This document shows, piece after piece, positions 43,134-51,550 of a stretch of DNA of 57,566 nt. The translations under genes were made by a program, and so were the position numbers. Origin of the DNA: Nitrospinaceae bacterium. Lineage in GTDB: Bacteria; Nitrospinota; Nitrospinia; Nitrospinales; JACRGP01. Location of the stretch: contig JAJDBB010000048.1 of NCBI GenBank assembly GCA_029261555.1, positions 1-57,566 on the forward strand, read 5' to 3'. The notes under the pieces were generated by a model, which ran no database searches, was not told where the DNA came from, and saw nothing but the letters and a program-made list of their open reading frames with translations. Numbering within the stretch: the first letter of the stretch is position 1; every line of letters begins with the position of its first letter.

Positions 43134-44153
43134 CTAAAACTGGCGCAGGAAGCGCAGGTCGTTTTCGAAGAACAGGCGGATGTCGTTGACGCCGTATTTC
43201 AGCATGGCGATGCGCTCGATTCCCAATCCAAACGCCAACCCGGTCCATTCATCCGGATCGTAGTCCACGTGCTGGAATACCGCCGGGTCCACCATGCCCG
43301 CGCCGAGAATTTCCAACCACCCGCTTTGCGAACACACCCGGCACCCTTTTCCCGAACACATCACGCATTGAATGTCCACCTCTGCGCTGGGGCAGGTGAA
43401 GGGGAAAAAGCTGGGGCGGAATCGAATTTTAGTTTTCTTGCCGAACACCTCGTGAAGAAAAATGTCCATGATCCCTTTTAAATGCGCGAAGCTGACGTCC
43501 TTGTCCACCATCAGCCCTTCGATCTGGTGGAACATCGGCGTGTGCGTCAGGTCGGAGTCCGAACGGTAGACCCGCCCGGGCGCGATGATGCGCAGGGGCG
43601 GTTTTTGTTTTTCCATGACGCGGATCTGCACCGGCGAGGTGTGGGTGCGAAGCACGCGCGCGTCTTCGATATAAAACGTGTCCTGCATATCGCGGGCGGG
43701 GTGGTCCGCGGGGATGTTGAGGGCCTCGAAATTATAGTAGTCGCTTTCGATCTCCGGTCCCTCCTCGACGTCGAACCCGAGACTGAAAAAGATCGAAATG
43801 ATCTCGTCCATGATCTGTGTGACGGGATGCAGGGCGCCGGGAGTTTCTTTCCTTCCGGGGAGGGTGGGGTCAAACGCAGATTTCCCTTTCCCTTCGGCCT
43901 TGCCGCCGGCGGCTTGCAAGGTCTGGGTCAATTCTTCCAGGCGGTTTTCAACCTGGTTTTTGAAATCGTTGATGAGTTTTCCGCAGGCGCGTTTTTCGTC
44001 TGGCGAAAGTTCGCGCAACCGTTTCATGGCCTGGGGGATGAATCCCTTTTTTCCCAGGTATTCGGAGCGTAAGGTTTTGAGTTGGTCCGGGGTGGCCGCT
44101 TGTCCGGCGGCGGCGGCAAAGGCCGCCTGTTTCTGTTCGATGTCCGCGATCAT
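43134..44153 (-). CDS. pheS: Phenylalanyl-tRNA synthetase alpha subunit
   Basis: This 339-residue protein has an N-terminal coiled coil (about 1-90), then the class II core: LHPVTQIMDEIISIF, HTSPVQIRVM, motif 2 around RVYRSDSDLTHTPMFHQIEG, and the Phe/ATP site FRPSFFPFTCPSAEVDI with SGWLEILGAGMVDP, ending in motif 3 GLAFGLGIERIAMLKYG. It charges tRNA-Phe as an alpha2beta2 enzyme with PheT. The gene is 52 bases after rplT, as in many genomes, but the expected pheT does not follow: a repeat copy and a convergent gene lie there. Confidence 0.95.
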   Translation of the reverse strand: MIADIEQKQAAFAAAAGQAATPDQLKTLRSEYLGKKGFIPQAMKRLRELSPDEKRACGKLINDFKNQVENRLEELTQTLQAAGGKAEGKGKSAFDPTLPGRKETPGALHPVTQIMDEIISIFFSLGFDVEEGPEIESDYYNFEALNIPADHPARDMQDTFYIEDARVLRTHTSPVQIRVMEKQKPPLRIIAPGRVYRSDSDLTHTPMFHQIEGLMVDKDVSFAHLKGIMDIFLHEVFGKKTKIRFRPSFFPFTCPSAEVDIQCVMCSGKGCRVCSQSGWLEILGAGMVDPAVFQHVDYDPDEWTGLAFGLGIERIAMLKYGVNDIRLFFENDLRFLRQF

Positions 44154-44205
44154 AAAAGAGGAGGGGATTGAGGGAAAACCGCGGCGGTTTTCCCGGACAA
44201 AAAAA

Positions 44206-44568
44206 TCAACCGGCGGCGAGTTGGCTTTTTGAGGTTTCCATCAGGGATAGAAAAGAGGACTCGTTGTGAATGGCCATCTCGGACAAAACTTTCCGGTTGA
44301 CCTGCACGTTGGCTCTTTTGAGTCCGTTCATGAACCTGCTGTAAGTCATGCCCTGGGCGCGCACGGCGGCGTTGATTCGGGCGATCCAGAGTTTTCGGAA
44401 ATCGCGTTTTCGCGCCTTGCGGTCGCGGTAAGCGTAGGACAGGCCGTGTTCAACCGCCTCGCGGGCCTTTTGAAAGGTCCGGCTGCGGGCGCTTCGATAG
44501 CCCTTGGCCATCTTCAATACTTTTTTTCTGCGCTTTCTGCTCACCGCGCCGTTGACTGCTCTGGACAT
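44206..44568 (-). CDS. rplT: 50S ribosomal protein bL20
   Basis: The sequence begins MSRAVNGAVSRKRRKKVLKMAKG and contains AYRDRKARKRDFRKLWIARI, the hallmarks of bL20, an early-assembly 23S-binding protein. Its 120 residues are the usual length. It follows rpmI by 27 bases and precedes pheS in the conserved infC-rpmI-rplT order. In some bacteria bL20 represses this operon by binding its leader; no such structure is obvious to me here. Confidence 0.96.
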   Translation of the reverse strand: MSRAVNGAVSRKRRKKVLKMAKGYRSARSRTFQKAREAVEHGLSYAYRDRKARKRDFRKLWIARINAAVRAQGMTYSRFMNGLKRANVQVNRKVLSEMAIHNESSFLSLMETSKSQLAAG

Positions 44569-44595
44569 TCTTTAACTCCTGCGTTTATAAATCAA

Positions 44596-44784
44596 TTAGA
44601 TGATCGCTTTGATGCGCTTGGCGTCGCCGGGCGCCATGATGCTGGATTTTCTCAAATTGCGTTTCCGCTTCGTCGTTTTGCTGGTCAGGATATGGCTGGT
44701 GAAAGCCGAATTGCGTCTGATTTTCCCCGACCCAGTTCTTTTAAACCGCTTGGCCGCTCCGCGGTGCGTTTTCATTTTAGGCAT
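44596..44784 (-). CDS. rpmI: 50S ribosomal protein bL35
   Basis: This 62-residue basic protein starts [20 protein letters not shown] and continues [24 protein letters not shown], the bL35 pattern. It is slightly shorter than the common 64-66 residues. It sits between infC (96 bases upstream) and rplT in the standard order. Confidence 0.95.
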   Translation of the reverse strand: MPKMKTHRGAAKRFKRTGSGKIRRNSAFTSHILTSKTTKRKRNLRKSSIMAPGDAKRIKAII

Positions 44785-44880
44785 GGCGCGTGTCCCTATT
44801 ATTCTAATCTGTGAATGAAAGCGGGAAATTCTACAGTATTTAATTAGTTTTGGAAAGTCTTTTTTAAGCCCGCCGAGCGC

Positions 44881-45402
44881 TCAGGCCTTTTTCTTATGCC
44901 CTTTCGGCGCCAGGATCATTATCAAAGCCCGGCCTTCCTGCTTGGGTTGTTGCTCAATCATCGCAATTTCTTCTGTATCGTCGGCAACGCGTTTCAATAC
45001 TCTCATGCCGCCTTCCCGATGCACGATTTCCCGGCCCTTGAAGAATATATGGACTTTCGCCTTGTCGCCGGCTTCCAAAAACCGTATCACATGCTTTAGT
45101 TTGAAGTCGTAATCATGCAGGTCTGTTCCGGGGCGGAACTTGACCTCTTTCAGGTGCACGATCTTTTGATTCTTTTTCGCTTCATGGGCTTTTTTGCTTT
45201 GTTTGTACTTGAACTTGCCATAGTCCATGAGGCGGCACACCGGCGGATTGGAGTTTGGCGCTACTTCCACCAGATCCAAACCTCTATCCTGCGCAACCTC
45301 CAGGGCTTCCGGAAGCGCAAACGTTCCCAGGGGTTCTCCATCCGTGCCAATAATGCTAACCTCGTTGGCCCGGATCTGACGATTGATCTTTTGTTTTTTT
45401 AT
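44881..45402 (-). CDS. infC: Translation initiation factor IF-3, probable AUA start
   Basis: The protein has the IF-3 N-domain (INRQIRANEVSIIGTDGEPLG, then LDLVEVAPNSNPPVCRLMDYGKFKY), a linker (KKAHEAKKNQK), and the C-domain VHLKEVKFRPGTDLHDYDFK. It is about 173 residues, the usual size. I choose the AUA codon at 45402-45400, because GAGGAGGG ends seven bases before it. The in-frame TTG at 45408 lies only one base from that Shine-Dalgarno. Non-AUG starts (AUU, AUC, AUA) are a known feature of infC, which lets IF-3 lower its own synthesis by rejecting such starts. It follows thrS by about 30 bases. Confidence 0.93.
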   Translation of the reverse strand: MKKQKINRQIRANEVSIIGTDGEPLGTFALPEALEVAQDRGLDLVEVAPNSNPPVCRLMDYGKFKYKQSKKAHEAKKNQKIVHLKEVKFRPGTDLHDYDFKLKHVIRFLEAGDKAKVHIFFKGREIVHREGGMRVLKRVADDTEEIAMIEQQPKQEGRALIMILAPKGHKKKA

Positions 45403-45433
45403 GTTCAAGCCCTCCTCTTTAGGGGTTGTTAAA

Positions 45434-47227
45434 TCAAGGAACGTCTCGCTGGCTTTCCCCGGATTTTAATTCCTGGACCAGCGTTTCCAGGTCCATGACC
45501 CGGGTTTCCTTGGAGTTCCTCAGCCGTACGGCCACCTTGTTATCGGCGGCCTCCTTTTCGCCCAAAATTATCATATAAGGAATCTTTTGTAATTGAGCTT
45601 CCCTTATCTTGAATCCAATCTTTTCATTGCGCAAGTCTTTTTCTATCCGGAAATCCGCTTCCGCCAGACGAGCGGCAATTTCCTCCGCGTAGGCGTTCTG
45701 ATTGTCGGTGATGGGCATCAACATCGCTTGCACCGGCGCGAGCCACAACGGAAAGGCGCCGCCGTAATGCTCCACCAGACAACCGAAAAAGCGCTCCACC
45801 GATCCCATCAACGCCCGATGCAACATGATCGGCTGGCATTTTTGCCCGTCTTCCTCGATGTAGCTGATCTTGAACCTCTCCGGTAGATTGAAATCCACCT
45901 GAACCGTGGACACCTGCCAGAAGCGGTTGAGGCTGTCTTTTATTTTTATGTCGATCTTCGGTCCGTAAAAAACGCCTTCGCCGGGGTCGACTTCGTATTC
46001 CAGACCCGACCCGTCCAATGCCGACCGCAGGGCGTCCGTCGCCGTTTCCCAATCTTCATCGGAGCCGACGTATTTATCCGGACGCGTGCTGAGGTACACC
46101 TTGTATTCGCTAAAGCCGAAGGCTTTCAGAATGAACAGTATGAAGCGGATGACCTCGCTGATCTCGTCCTTGATCTGGCTGGGCCGGCAGAACAAATGCG
46201 CGTCGTCTTGCGTGAAGCCGCGTACGCGCAGAAGGCCGTGCAACACGCCAGAACGCTCGTAGCGATACACCGTGCCGAACTCGCCGTAGCGAATGGGCAG
46301 GTCGCGGTAACTGCGCAAGCCGTTGTTGAAAATCTGGATGTGGAACGGACAGTTCATCGGTTTCATGATGTAGTCCTGCCCCTCAATCTCCATCGGAGAA
46401 AAAATATTGTCCTTGTAGAAATCCATGTGTCCGCTGGTTTTCCACAAATCCACCTTCGCCGCGTGCGGCGTGTAGACCAGGTCGTAGCCGTTTTTGTAAT
46501 GCTCCTTTTTCCAGAAGTCCTCGATGATCGAGCGGATGCGCGAACCCTTGGGATGCCAGAGGATGAGGCCCGGCCCGACGGCGTCCGAGACGCTGAACAG
46601 ATCGAGTTCCTTGCCGAGTTTGCGATGGTCGCGTTTTTTCGCCTCCTCCAGGCGCTTGAGGTAGACTTTTAATTCCTTCGGCGTTTGCCAGGCGGTGCCG
46701 TAGATACGCTGGAGCATGGGGTTGCGCTCGTCGCCGCGCCAGTAGGCGCCGGACGTGGTCAGCAGTTTGAACGCTTTCAATCGCGACGTGGCGTCCACGT
46801 GCGGACCCCGGCACAAGTCCGTGAACTCGCCCTGCGAATAAACCGTAAGAGGCTCGGTGGAGTCAATCGACTCGATGATCTCGACCTTGAAATTCTCGCC
46901 CATGTCGCGGAACATCTTCACCGCCTCGTCGCGCGGCAGTTCCTTGCGCGTGACGGTCAGGTTCTCCTTGACGATCTCCCGCATGGTTTCCTCGATTTTT
47001 TCGAGGTCTTCGGTGCGGAACGGTTCCTTGCGGTCGAAGTCGTAATAGAAGCCGTCTTCGATGACCGGACCGATAGTGACTTTGGTTTCGGGATACAGGC
47101 GCTGGACCGCTTGCGCCATGAGGTGCGCGGCGCTGTGGCGAAGCGTTTCGAGATCGAATTTGGTTGCGCCGCCAGGGGCAGCTTTCTTAGCTCCCTCTTG
47201 CAAAGAGGGTTGGGGTGATTCTTCCAT
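45434..47227 (-). CDS. thrS: Threonyl-tRNA synthetase lacking the TGS domain, with a repeat-derived N-terminus
   Basis: At 597 residues it is about 45 short of the usual protein. The editing (SAD) domain is present (LRHSAAHLMAQAVQRLYP, with HxxxH), as are the class II core with zinc ligand Cys in KPMNCPFHIQIF, GVLHGLLRVRGFTQDDAHLF, IMLHRALMGSVERFFGCL, and the anticodon domain. The N-terminal TGS domain is absent: the first 24 or so residues (MEESPQPSLQEGAKKAAPGG) are encoded by a repeat module also found intergenically at 32315-32355. Only 57 bases separate the start from a tRNA gene, so no TGS domain is hidden upstream. Confidence 0.93.
   Translation of the reverse strand: MEESPQPSLQEGAKKAAPGGATKFDLETLRHSAAHLMAQAVQRLYPETKVTIGPVIEDGFYYDFDRKEPFRTEDLEKIEETMREIVKENLTVTRKELPRDEAVKMFRDMGENFKVEIIESIDSTEPLTVYSQGEFTDLCRGPHVDATSRLKAFKLLTTSGAYWRGDERNPMLQRIYGTAWQTPKELKVYLKRLEEAKKRDHRKLGKELDLFSVSDAVGPGLILWHPKGSRIRSIIEDFWKKEHYKNGYDLVYTPHAAKVDLWKTSGHMDFYKDNIFSPMEIEGQDYIMKPMNCPFHIQIFNNGLRSYRDLPIRYGEFGTVYRYERSGVLHGLLRVRGFTQDDAHLFCRPSQIKDEISEVIRFILFILKAFGFSEYKVYLSTRPDKYVGSDEDWETATDALRSALDGSGLEYEVDPGEGVFYGPKIDIKIKDSLNRFWQVSTVQVDFNLPERFKISYIEEDGQKCQPIMLHRALMGSVERFFGCLVEHYGGAFPLWLAPVQAMLMPITDNQNAYAEEIAARLAEADFRIEKDLRNEKIGFKIREAQLQKIPYMIILGEKEAADNKVAVRLRNSKETRVMDLETLVQELKSGESQRDVP
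47186..47224 (-). repeat. Hairpin repeat module inside the thrS start region
   Basis: On the minus strand GAATCACCCCAACCCTCTTT, then GCAAGAGGG, matches 32319-32346 nearly base for base. It holds the stem CCCTCTT/AAGAGGG (47193-47209). A related version with CCCCCTT/AAGGGGG is at 52501-52517. Confidence 0.85.
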
Positions 47228-47284
47228 TAAAAAATTCCAATAATAATTTTATACTTTGCGGGAAACTTCTGAAAAAAGGAACCA

Positions 47285-47356
47285 TAGGCGCGGGCGGTTT
47301 CGAACCGCCGACCCCTTGCATGTCAAGCAAGTACTCTACCCCTGAGCTACGCGCCT
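47285..47356 (-). tRNA. tRNA-Val (anticodon GAC)
   Basis: The minus strand folds as a cloverleaf: acceptor AGGCGCG pairing with CGCGCCT, D-arm GCTC...GAGT, anticodon stem CTTGC/GCAAG with loop TTGACAT giving GAC, and T-arm GGCGG-TTCGAAA-CCGCC. CCA is not encoded (the DNA reads TGG after the discriminator A). It lies between thrS and its own promoter and may be co-transcribed with thrS. Confidence 0.95.
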
Positions 47357-47375
47357 GTAGAATCAGTTTGAACGG

Positions 47376-47403
47376 ATTGTAAAACCTGACCGTTTAAAGT
47401 CAA
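47376..47403 (-). promoter_or_regulatory. Promoter of tRNA-Val, possibly also of the thrS operon
   Basis: On the minus strand TTGACT (47403-47398), a 16-base spacer and TACAAT (47381-47376) lie 20 bases before the tRNA 5' end. Confidence 0.6.
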
Positions 47404-47410
47404 GGGAAAA

Positions 47411-47456
47411 CCCGCCGGGGTAGTCCCCTGCGGTGAGCAGCCGGGCGCTTGCCCGG
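47411..47456. repeat. Double tip hairpin abutting the stop of the second AsmA gene
   Basis: CTGC-GGTGA-GCAG (47428-47440) and CCGGGC-GCTT-GCCCGG (47441-47456) lie next to each other; the latter ends exactly at the first base of the AsmA stop codon (47457-47459 on the minus strand). CCGGGGTAGTCCCC precedes them. Confidence 0.75.
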
Positions 47457-50400
47457 TTAGAATAATCGTATCTCGCCGTCTTCCTTAAATTCAATCCCGC
47501 GCGCGGAGAGGTAACTTAAAACCTGGCTCAGTCCGGCTAAGGCTTGGATCTGATCGGAAATTTCCGCGAACTCTTTCAGGTTGGTTACCGGAACGCGCTT
47601 CAACGACGGCGCCTGCACGATCCCGCCCAAGAGATCGCTCTTCACCCAGGTCTCCAGATTGATGTTGCCGTTCTCCAACCCAATCACCACGCGATGCGGT
47701 ATCGCCAGTTTTATCTTCGCCCGCGTGTCGACGATCGTCGGGTTGCTTTCTTCCGGGTCCAGAAATAAAAGAATCCGGTCCAGCGTTTCCTCGCCGATCC
47801 TCGTGAGCGCGATTTTCATGCTGATCTGATCCAACGTGACGCGCTCATCCGCGCCGCCCTGACCGATCTTGAAATTGAATTGAACGTTGCCGTCGACCTC
47901 GGAATCTTTGCCGCCCGACAGGGTTTTCTTCGCCAGCATTTCGTTGAAATCGAGTCCCGCAAACTCGCTGGAAAATTTCAGCGCCGGGCCGTCGTTGGTC
48001 TGAACTAAAAACATCTTGCCCGCGATGGCGCCTTTCAAGACCTTCATCAAAAAGTTTTCCAGCGCCAGGCGGTTGTCTTTGAAATACAGGTTCATGCCCA
48101 GACGGTCGACGCGGTGGACGTCGAATTGGGCGGAGTCGACGGTGAGATTGTTTTTGTAACGCGAGAATTCCTTGAGTTGCGCGAAGAATCCTTTCTCCGA
48201 CACGGAGTCGCGGTCGCGGTTGATTTTTAGAAACTTGCGGTCCAGTAAGTAATCCTTGGCGAAAGGAAACTTGCCGTTGAGACCTGTTAGTTTCAGAACG
48301 GTTTTTTGCGTTCCGTCGGCGTCTGCGGGCGCGAACTGTTCCATGCCAAAATCCTTAAATCCGATCTCCCCCTCGGCGCCCGCCTTTTTTCCCGCCGTCT
48401 GTTTCACCCGCAGGCGGGCGAACACAGCGCCCTGGGTCCGCATGTCCTTGAGGAGGGATTGCAGGGAACCCGTTTGCGCCTCAATCTTGTTGGAGAGGTC
48501 GACGTCCAGCCGTCGCGCCAATTCGGCGGGCGCGGGTTCCGCCTTTTGCGTGAGGAACGGTTTCAGTCCGTCCACGTGGCCTTTCATAGTGTGGACCAAG
48601 CCGCGATTCTTAAACGTCAGGCGGTGGGATTTCAGGTCCAGGCGGTTCCATCCTTTAAGCTGGTAATCAAAATCCAGCGCCGGGTCCAGCCATTCTTCTT
48701 CCAGCGCGTCGGTTTTGAAAAGTTTTTCCGCCATCAAGTCGCCGGAGAAACTTACATTGTTTTTGTCCAGCGCCAGCCTCAGATCGGCCTTGGCATTTTC
48801 GATTTTCAAAAACTGTTCCGGCCAGTCGAGCGAAAATTTGTCCAGTCCAAATTTGCCGGTCACCGCCAGCGGCAGTTTCAATTTTTTGATCGCCTTTTCG
48901 TCCGGCTGTTTGCCTTTGGCCGTCAGGTTGAAATTGGCGGAGCCTGCGACTTGTAGTTTCCCGTAATCCTTGACCACAGCCGGCGGCAGGATTTTCCACA
49001 GGGAATCGAGGTCGAGCGCTTCCGCGTTGGCAGTTACGTCGAAGGTCTCGCCCCACTTGGCGGCTTTTCCTCCCGCCTCCAGCTTGAGGAGATCGGGGAT
49101 TTGCAATCCGGCCAGATCCAGCGACACGTCGCCGGTTTTAAGGTTCATACGGGCGAGGGCGTTGGCATGAATTTTTCCCAGTTCGAGATCGAGATCGTCG
49201 TTATGAATTTTTGGTTTTTCGACCTCCAGGTTCAACTGCGCACGCACGCGTTCGAGGGACTTGTCGTGCAGGTCCACGGAAAACCGGGTCAAAAATTTCC
49301 CCAATTGAATCTGGTCCATGGCCCGCGTTTCGAGAATCGTCGCCTCGCCTTTCAGCGTGGCGTTGCGGACGTCCTGTTTGTCCGGATGCAGGTCGGCCCG
49401 CATTTGCGCCTTGAGGCCGAAGTGCGACAGGTTGACCGCAGGCTCGGTTCCGGCGATGGATTCCACCTGCACGTTGGTTTCGTGGGAGACGGGAATCATG
49501 CCCGCCTTGCCGTCCAGCGGATAGAATTTTTTCATGGTGGCGCGCGTGTTGATTTTTGTCGGGCCGACGTCCCACACGCCCATCGCAAAGACGCGTTCCA
49601 GGCTCATGTTGAGGTCGATGCTGGGAACCTTGACGCCGCGTTTCGGATTGAACATCACCGGCACGGAGGTCTGTAACTCCAGTCCCAGAACCTGAACGGG
49701 CGGATCCTGCAATTCCACGCCGCCCTGTTTGAGCGCGACGGTCGCGTTCAACAATGAATCCTGGGGCTGAAACTTATCGTCCAGTTTTCCCTGCAAACGG
49801 TTGCGCGCGTTTAATTTCCCGTGCAAGGAATTGACCCCGGCGTCCTGCAAAAGTTTTTTAGGCAGGAAGGCCTGGAGCGCTTCCAGGTTTACGTCCAGAG
49901 TTTGGTTTGCGTTCAACGCTTTTTTGCCAAAATCTTTTACCGTTGCGTCCAGCGTGGTGGAAAAAAAATTGCCCAACGCCAGATTAAAACGGCTCAGTTG
50001 AAGGTCGCCGTCGGGCAGGCTTCCGCTCCCCGCAGCGGTCAGGCGCAGGCTGGTTTGCAATCTGCCGAATTCCGGATGTTGAAAGGTCGCCGATTGCGCC
50101 AGCGTGGTCACGCCGACGCGGGTTTTGGCGAATCCCGGCTCGTCCATGTTCAGGGTGAGCGTCTGGTCCAGGCCCCGGACCGCGTGTTTTTCAAAACCTG
50201 CGCTGTCCAATTTAAGATGCAGGCGCGCGGCGATTTTTTGCGGCTCCTGTTGGCGAACCTCGACGTTGATCAAATCCAGGTCGGCCTGCAATCCGTCCAC
50301 CCTCGCCGCCAGGGGCGGGTGGTTGGCGGATACGTTTTCCAGCGTTAAATTACCGCCGGAGAGGCGCAGGGTTTCCGGCTGATTGTTCTTCAGGCTCCCC

Positions 50401-51539
50401 GCGATTTGCAGGTCGGTCATCTTTAAAAGTCCAGAGACGGTCGTCGGCGCGAGTTGGTCGACGACCCATGGCATGATCTCGTCGAAGTTCAATTGCAGGT
50501 TTTTAAATTCCAGATCGAACTTGGGATCGGATTGAAAGTCGCTCGCTCGGGCGGCGAGTTGTATCCGATTGTTCTCGCCGATTTCCAGATCGAGGTCTCT
50601 AAGGTTGAGGGTTTCGGGTTTCATGGAAACCGAGGCGTCCATTTGTAATTTGAGATCCGGGGAAGGCAGACGTTTGCCCACAAAAATTTCGTTATCGGTG
50701 AAGGCCAGCGTTCCGGAAGCGTCGGCTGCGTCCAAACTCCGCGGCGTGATTTTTAAATCGCTGACGAATCGGGTTTTGACGTCCATACCCTCGCCTTCGC
50801 TGGTGGAGTACAGGATGTTGTGCCGACGGGTCGCGTCTTCCGGCGGAAGCATGACCAGCGAGACGACGACGTCCAGCGCGTCCAGGGCGATTTTGCCGCT
50901 CGCCTGCAAGTTGAATCCTTCGATATGGGCTTTGGTATGGCCGTCGATATCGGCGTCGATTTGTAAGCGCTGAATGGAAAGGTTTTTGACGTCGATAGCG
51001 AAAGGCAGGTCCTCTGTTGGAGCTGGGGCCGGAGCGGGTTTTGTCTCCTCGCCGCCAAGCTCCAGAAGGGGTTGGAAGTTCCAGACGCCGTTGACGGATT
51101 TTAAATAAAAAGTCGGACGAACCAGGCTGACCTGGTTGATGACCAGTTCGCCTTCGGCGAGTCGACGCAGGTCGTAATCCAATATCAACTCCCCGACCTG
51201 CGCGATGGGTTTGCCGGAACCGAGGCGCACCTCTTGAATGGTCAATCCCCGGAACAGGCTGACTTTGAGTCCGCCAATGGTCACGGGCGTCTTGAGCGCG
51301 TTTGTCGCCTCTCTTTCGATGATGGGGCGCAAGGTTTCGGCGGGGAAAAAGTAATGCAGGATCACCGTGGTTCCGGCGACCAGCAGGAAAATCAGAATGA
51401 TCGACCAGATGAAAAATTTTGCAATGCGGATCGGCCAGCGGTTTTTAGATTTTAGCGGCGCAGCCGGCGAGGCGCCGGCGACAATAGCGGGCGGTTCGGG
51501 CAGTTTATTGAATGGAGAAGGAGGAGGCTGGTTTTCCAT
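47457..51539 (-). CDS. AsmA-like giant envelope protein, 1360 aa
   Basis: A Pro-rich cytoplasmic tail (residues 1-30) is followed by one membrane helix (about 38-62) and the AsmA N-domain (TPVTIGGLKVSLFRGLTIQEV), then more than 1200 residues of repeating beta strands with periodic LDLDLE/LKLQMD-type patterns, ending with a conserved part (DGNVQFNFKIGQGGADERVT and IRLF). Such proteins span the periplasm as lipid-transfer bridges. The second large AsmA of this window is at 11939-15796. Residues about 21-26 (AGASPAAP region) are encoded by a GC tip hairpin CCGGCG-AGG-CGCCGG (51464-51478), a further sign of repeat DNA in a coding end. The M28 gene lies 11 bases upstream. Confidence 0.82.
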   Translation of the reverse strand: MENQPPPSPFNKLPEPPAIVAGASPAAPLKSKNRWPIRIAKFFIWSIILIFLLVAGTTVILHYFFPAETLRPIIEREATNALKTPVTIGGLKVSLFRGLTIQEVRLGSGKPIAQVGELILDYDLRRLAEGELVINQVSLVRPTFYLKSVNGVWNFQPLLELGGEETKPAPAPAPTEDLPFAIDVKNLSIQRLQIDADIDGHTKAHIEGFNLQASGKIALDALDVVVSLVMLPPEDATRRHNILYSTSEGEGMDVKTRFVSDLKITPRSLDAADASGTLAFTDNEIFVGKRLPSPDLKLQMDASVSMKPETLNLRDLDLEIGENNRIQLAARASDFQSDPKFDLEFKNLQLNFDEIMPWVVDQLAPTTVSGLLKMTDLQIAGSLKNNQPETLRLSGGNLTLENVSANHPPLAARVDGLQADLDLINVEVRQQEPQKIAARLHLKLDSAGFEKHAVRGLDQTLTLNMDEPGFAKTRVGVTTLAQSATFQHPEFGRLQTSLRLTAAGSGSLPDGDLQLSRFNLALGNFFSTTLDATVKDFGKKALNANQTLDVNLEALQAFLPKKLLQDAGVNSLHGKLNARNRLQGKLDDKFQPQDSLLNATVALKQGGVELQDPPVQVLGLELQTSVPVMFNPKRGVKVPSIDLNMSLERVFAMGVWDVGPTKINTRATMKKFYPLDGKAGMIPVSHETNVQVESIAGTEPAVNLSHFGLKAQMRADLHPDKQDVRNATLKGEATILETRAMDQIQLGKFLTRFSVDLHDKSLERVRAQLNLEVEKPKIHNDDLDLELGKIHANALARMNLKTGDVSLDLAGLQIPDLLKLEAGGKAAKWGETFDVTANAEALDLDSLWKILPPAVVKDYGKLQVAGSANFNLTAKGKQPDEKAIKKLKLPLAVTGKFGLDKFSLDWPEQFLKIENAKADLRLALDKNNVSFSGDLMAEKLFKTDALEEEWLDPALDFDYQLKGWNRLDLKSHRLTFKNRGLVHTMKGHVDGLKPFLTQKAEPAPAELARRLDVDLSNKIEAQTGSLQSLLKDMRTQGAVFARLRVKQTAGKKAGAEGEIGFKDFGMEQFAPADADGTQKTVLKLTGLNGKFPFAKDYLLDRKFLKINRDRDSVSEKGFFAQLKEFSRYKNNLTVDSAQFDVHRVDRLGMNLYFKDNRLALENFLMKVLKGAIAGKMFLVQTNDGPALKFSSEFAGLDFNEMLAKKTLSGGKDSEVDGNVQFNFKIGQGGADERVTLDQISMKIALTRIGEETLDRILLFLDPEESNPTIVDTRAKIKLAIPHRVVIGLENGNINLETWVKSDLLGGIVQAPSLKRVPVTNLKEFAEISDQIQALAGLSQVLSYLSARGIEFKEDGEIRLF

Positions 51540-51550
51540 AGGGACTCAGA

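Noticed and set aside
43482..44072. 196-codon plus-strand frame opposite pheS
   Set aside because: Shadow frame; pheS carries complete class II synthetase motifs on the other strand.
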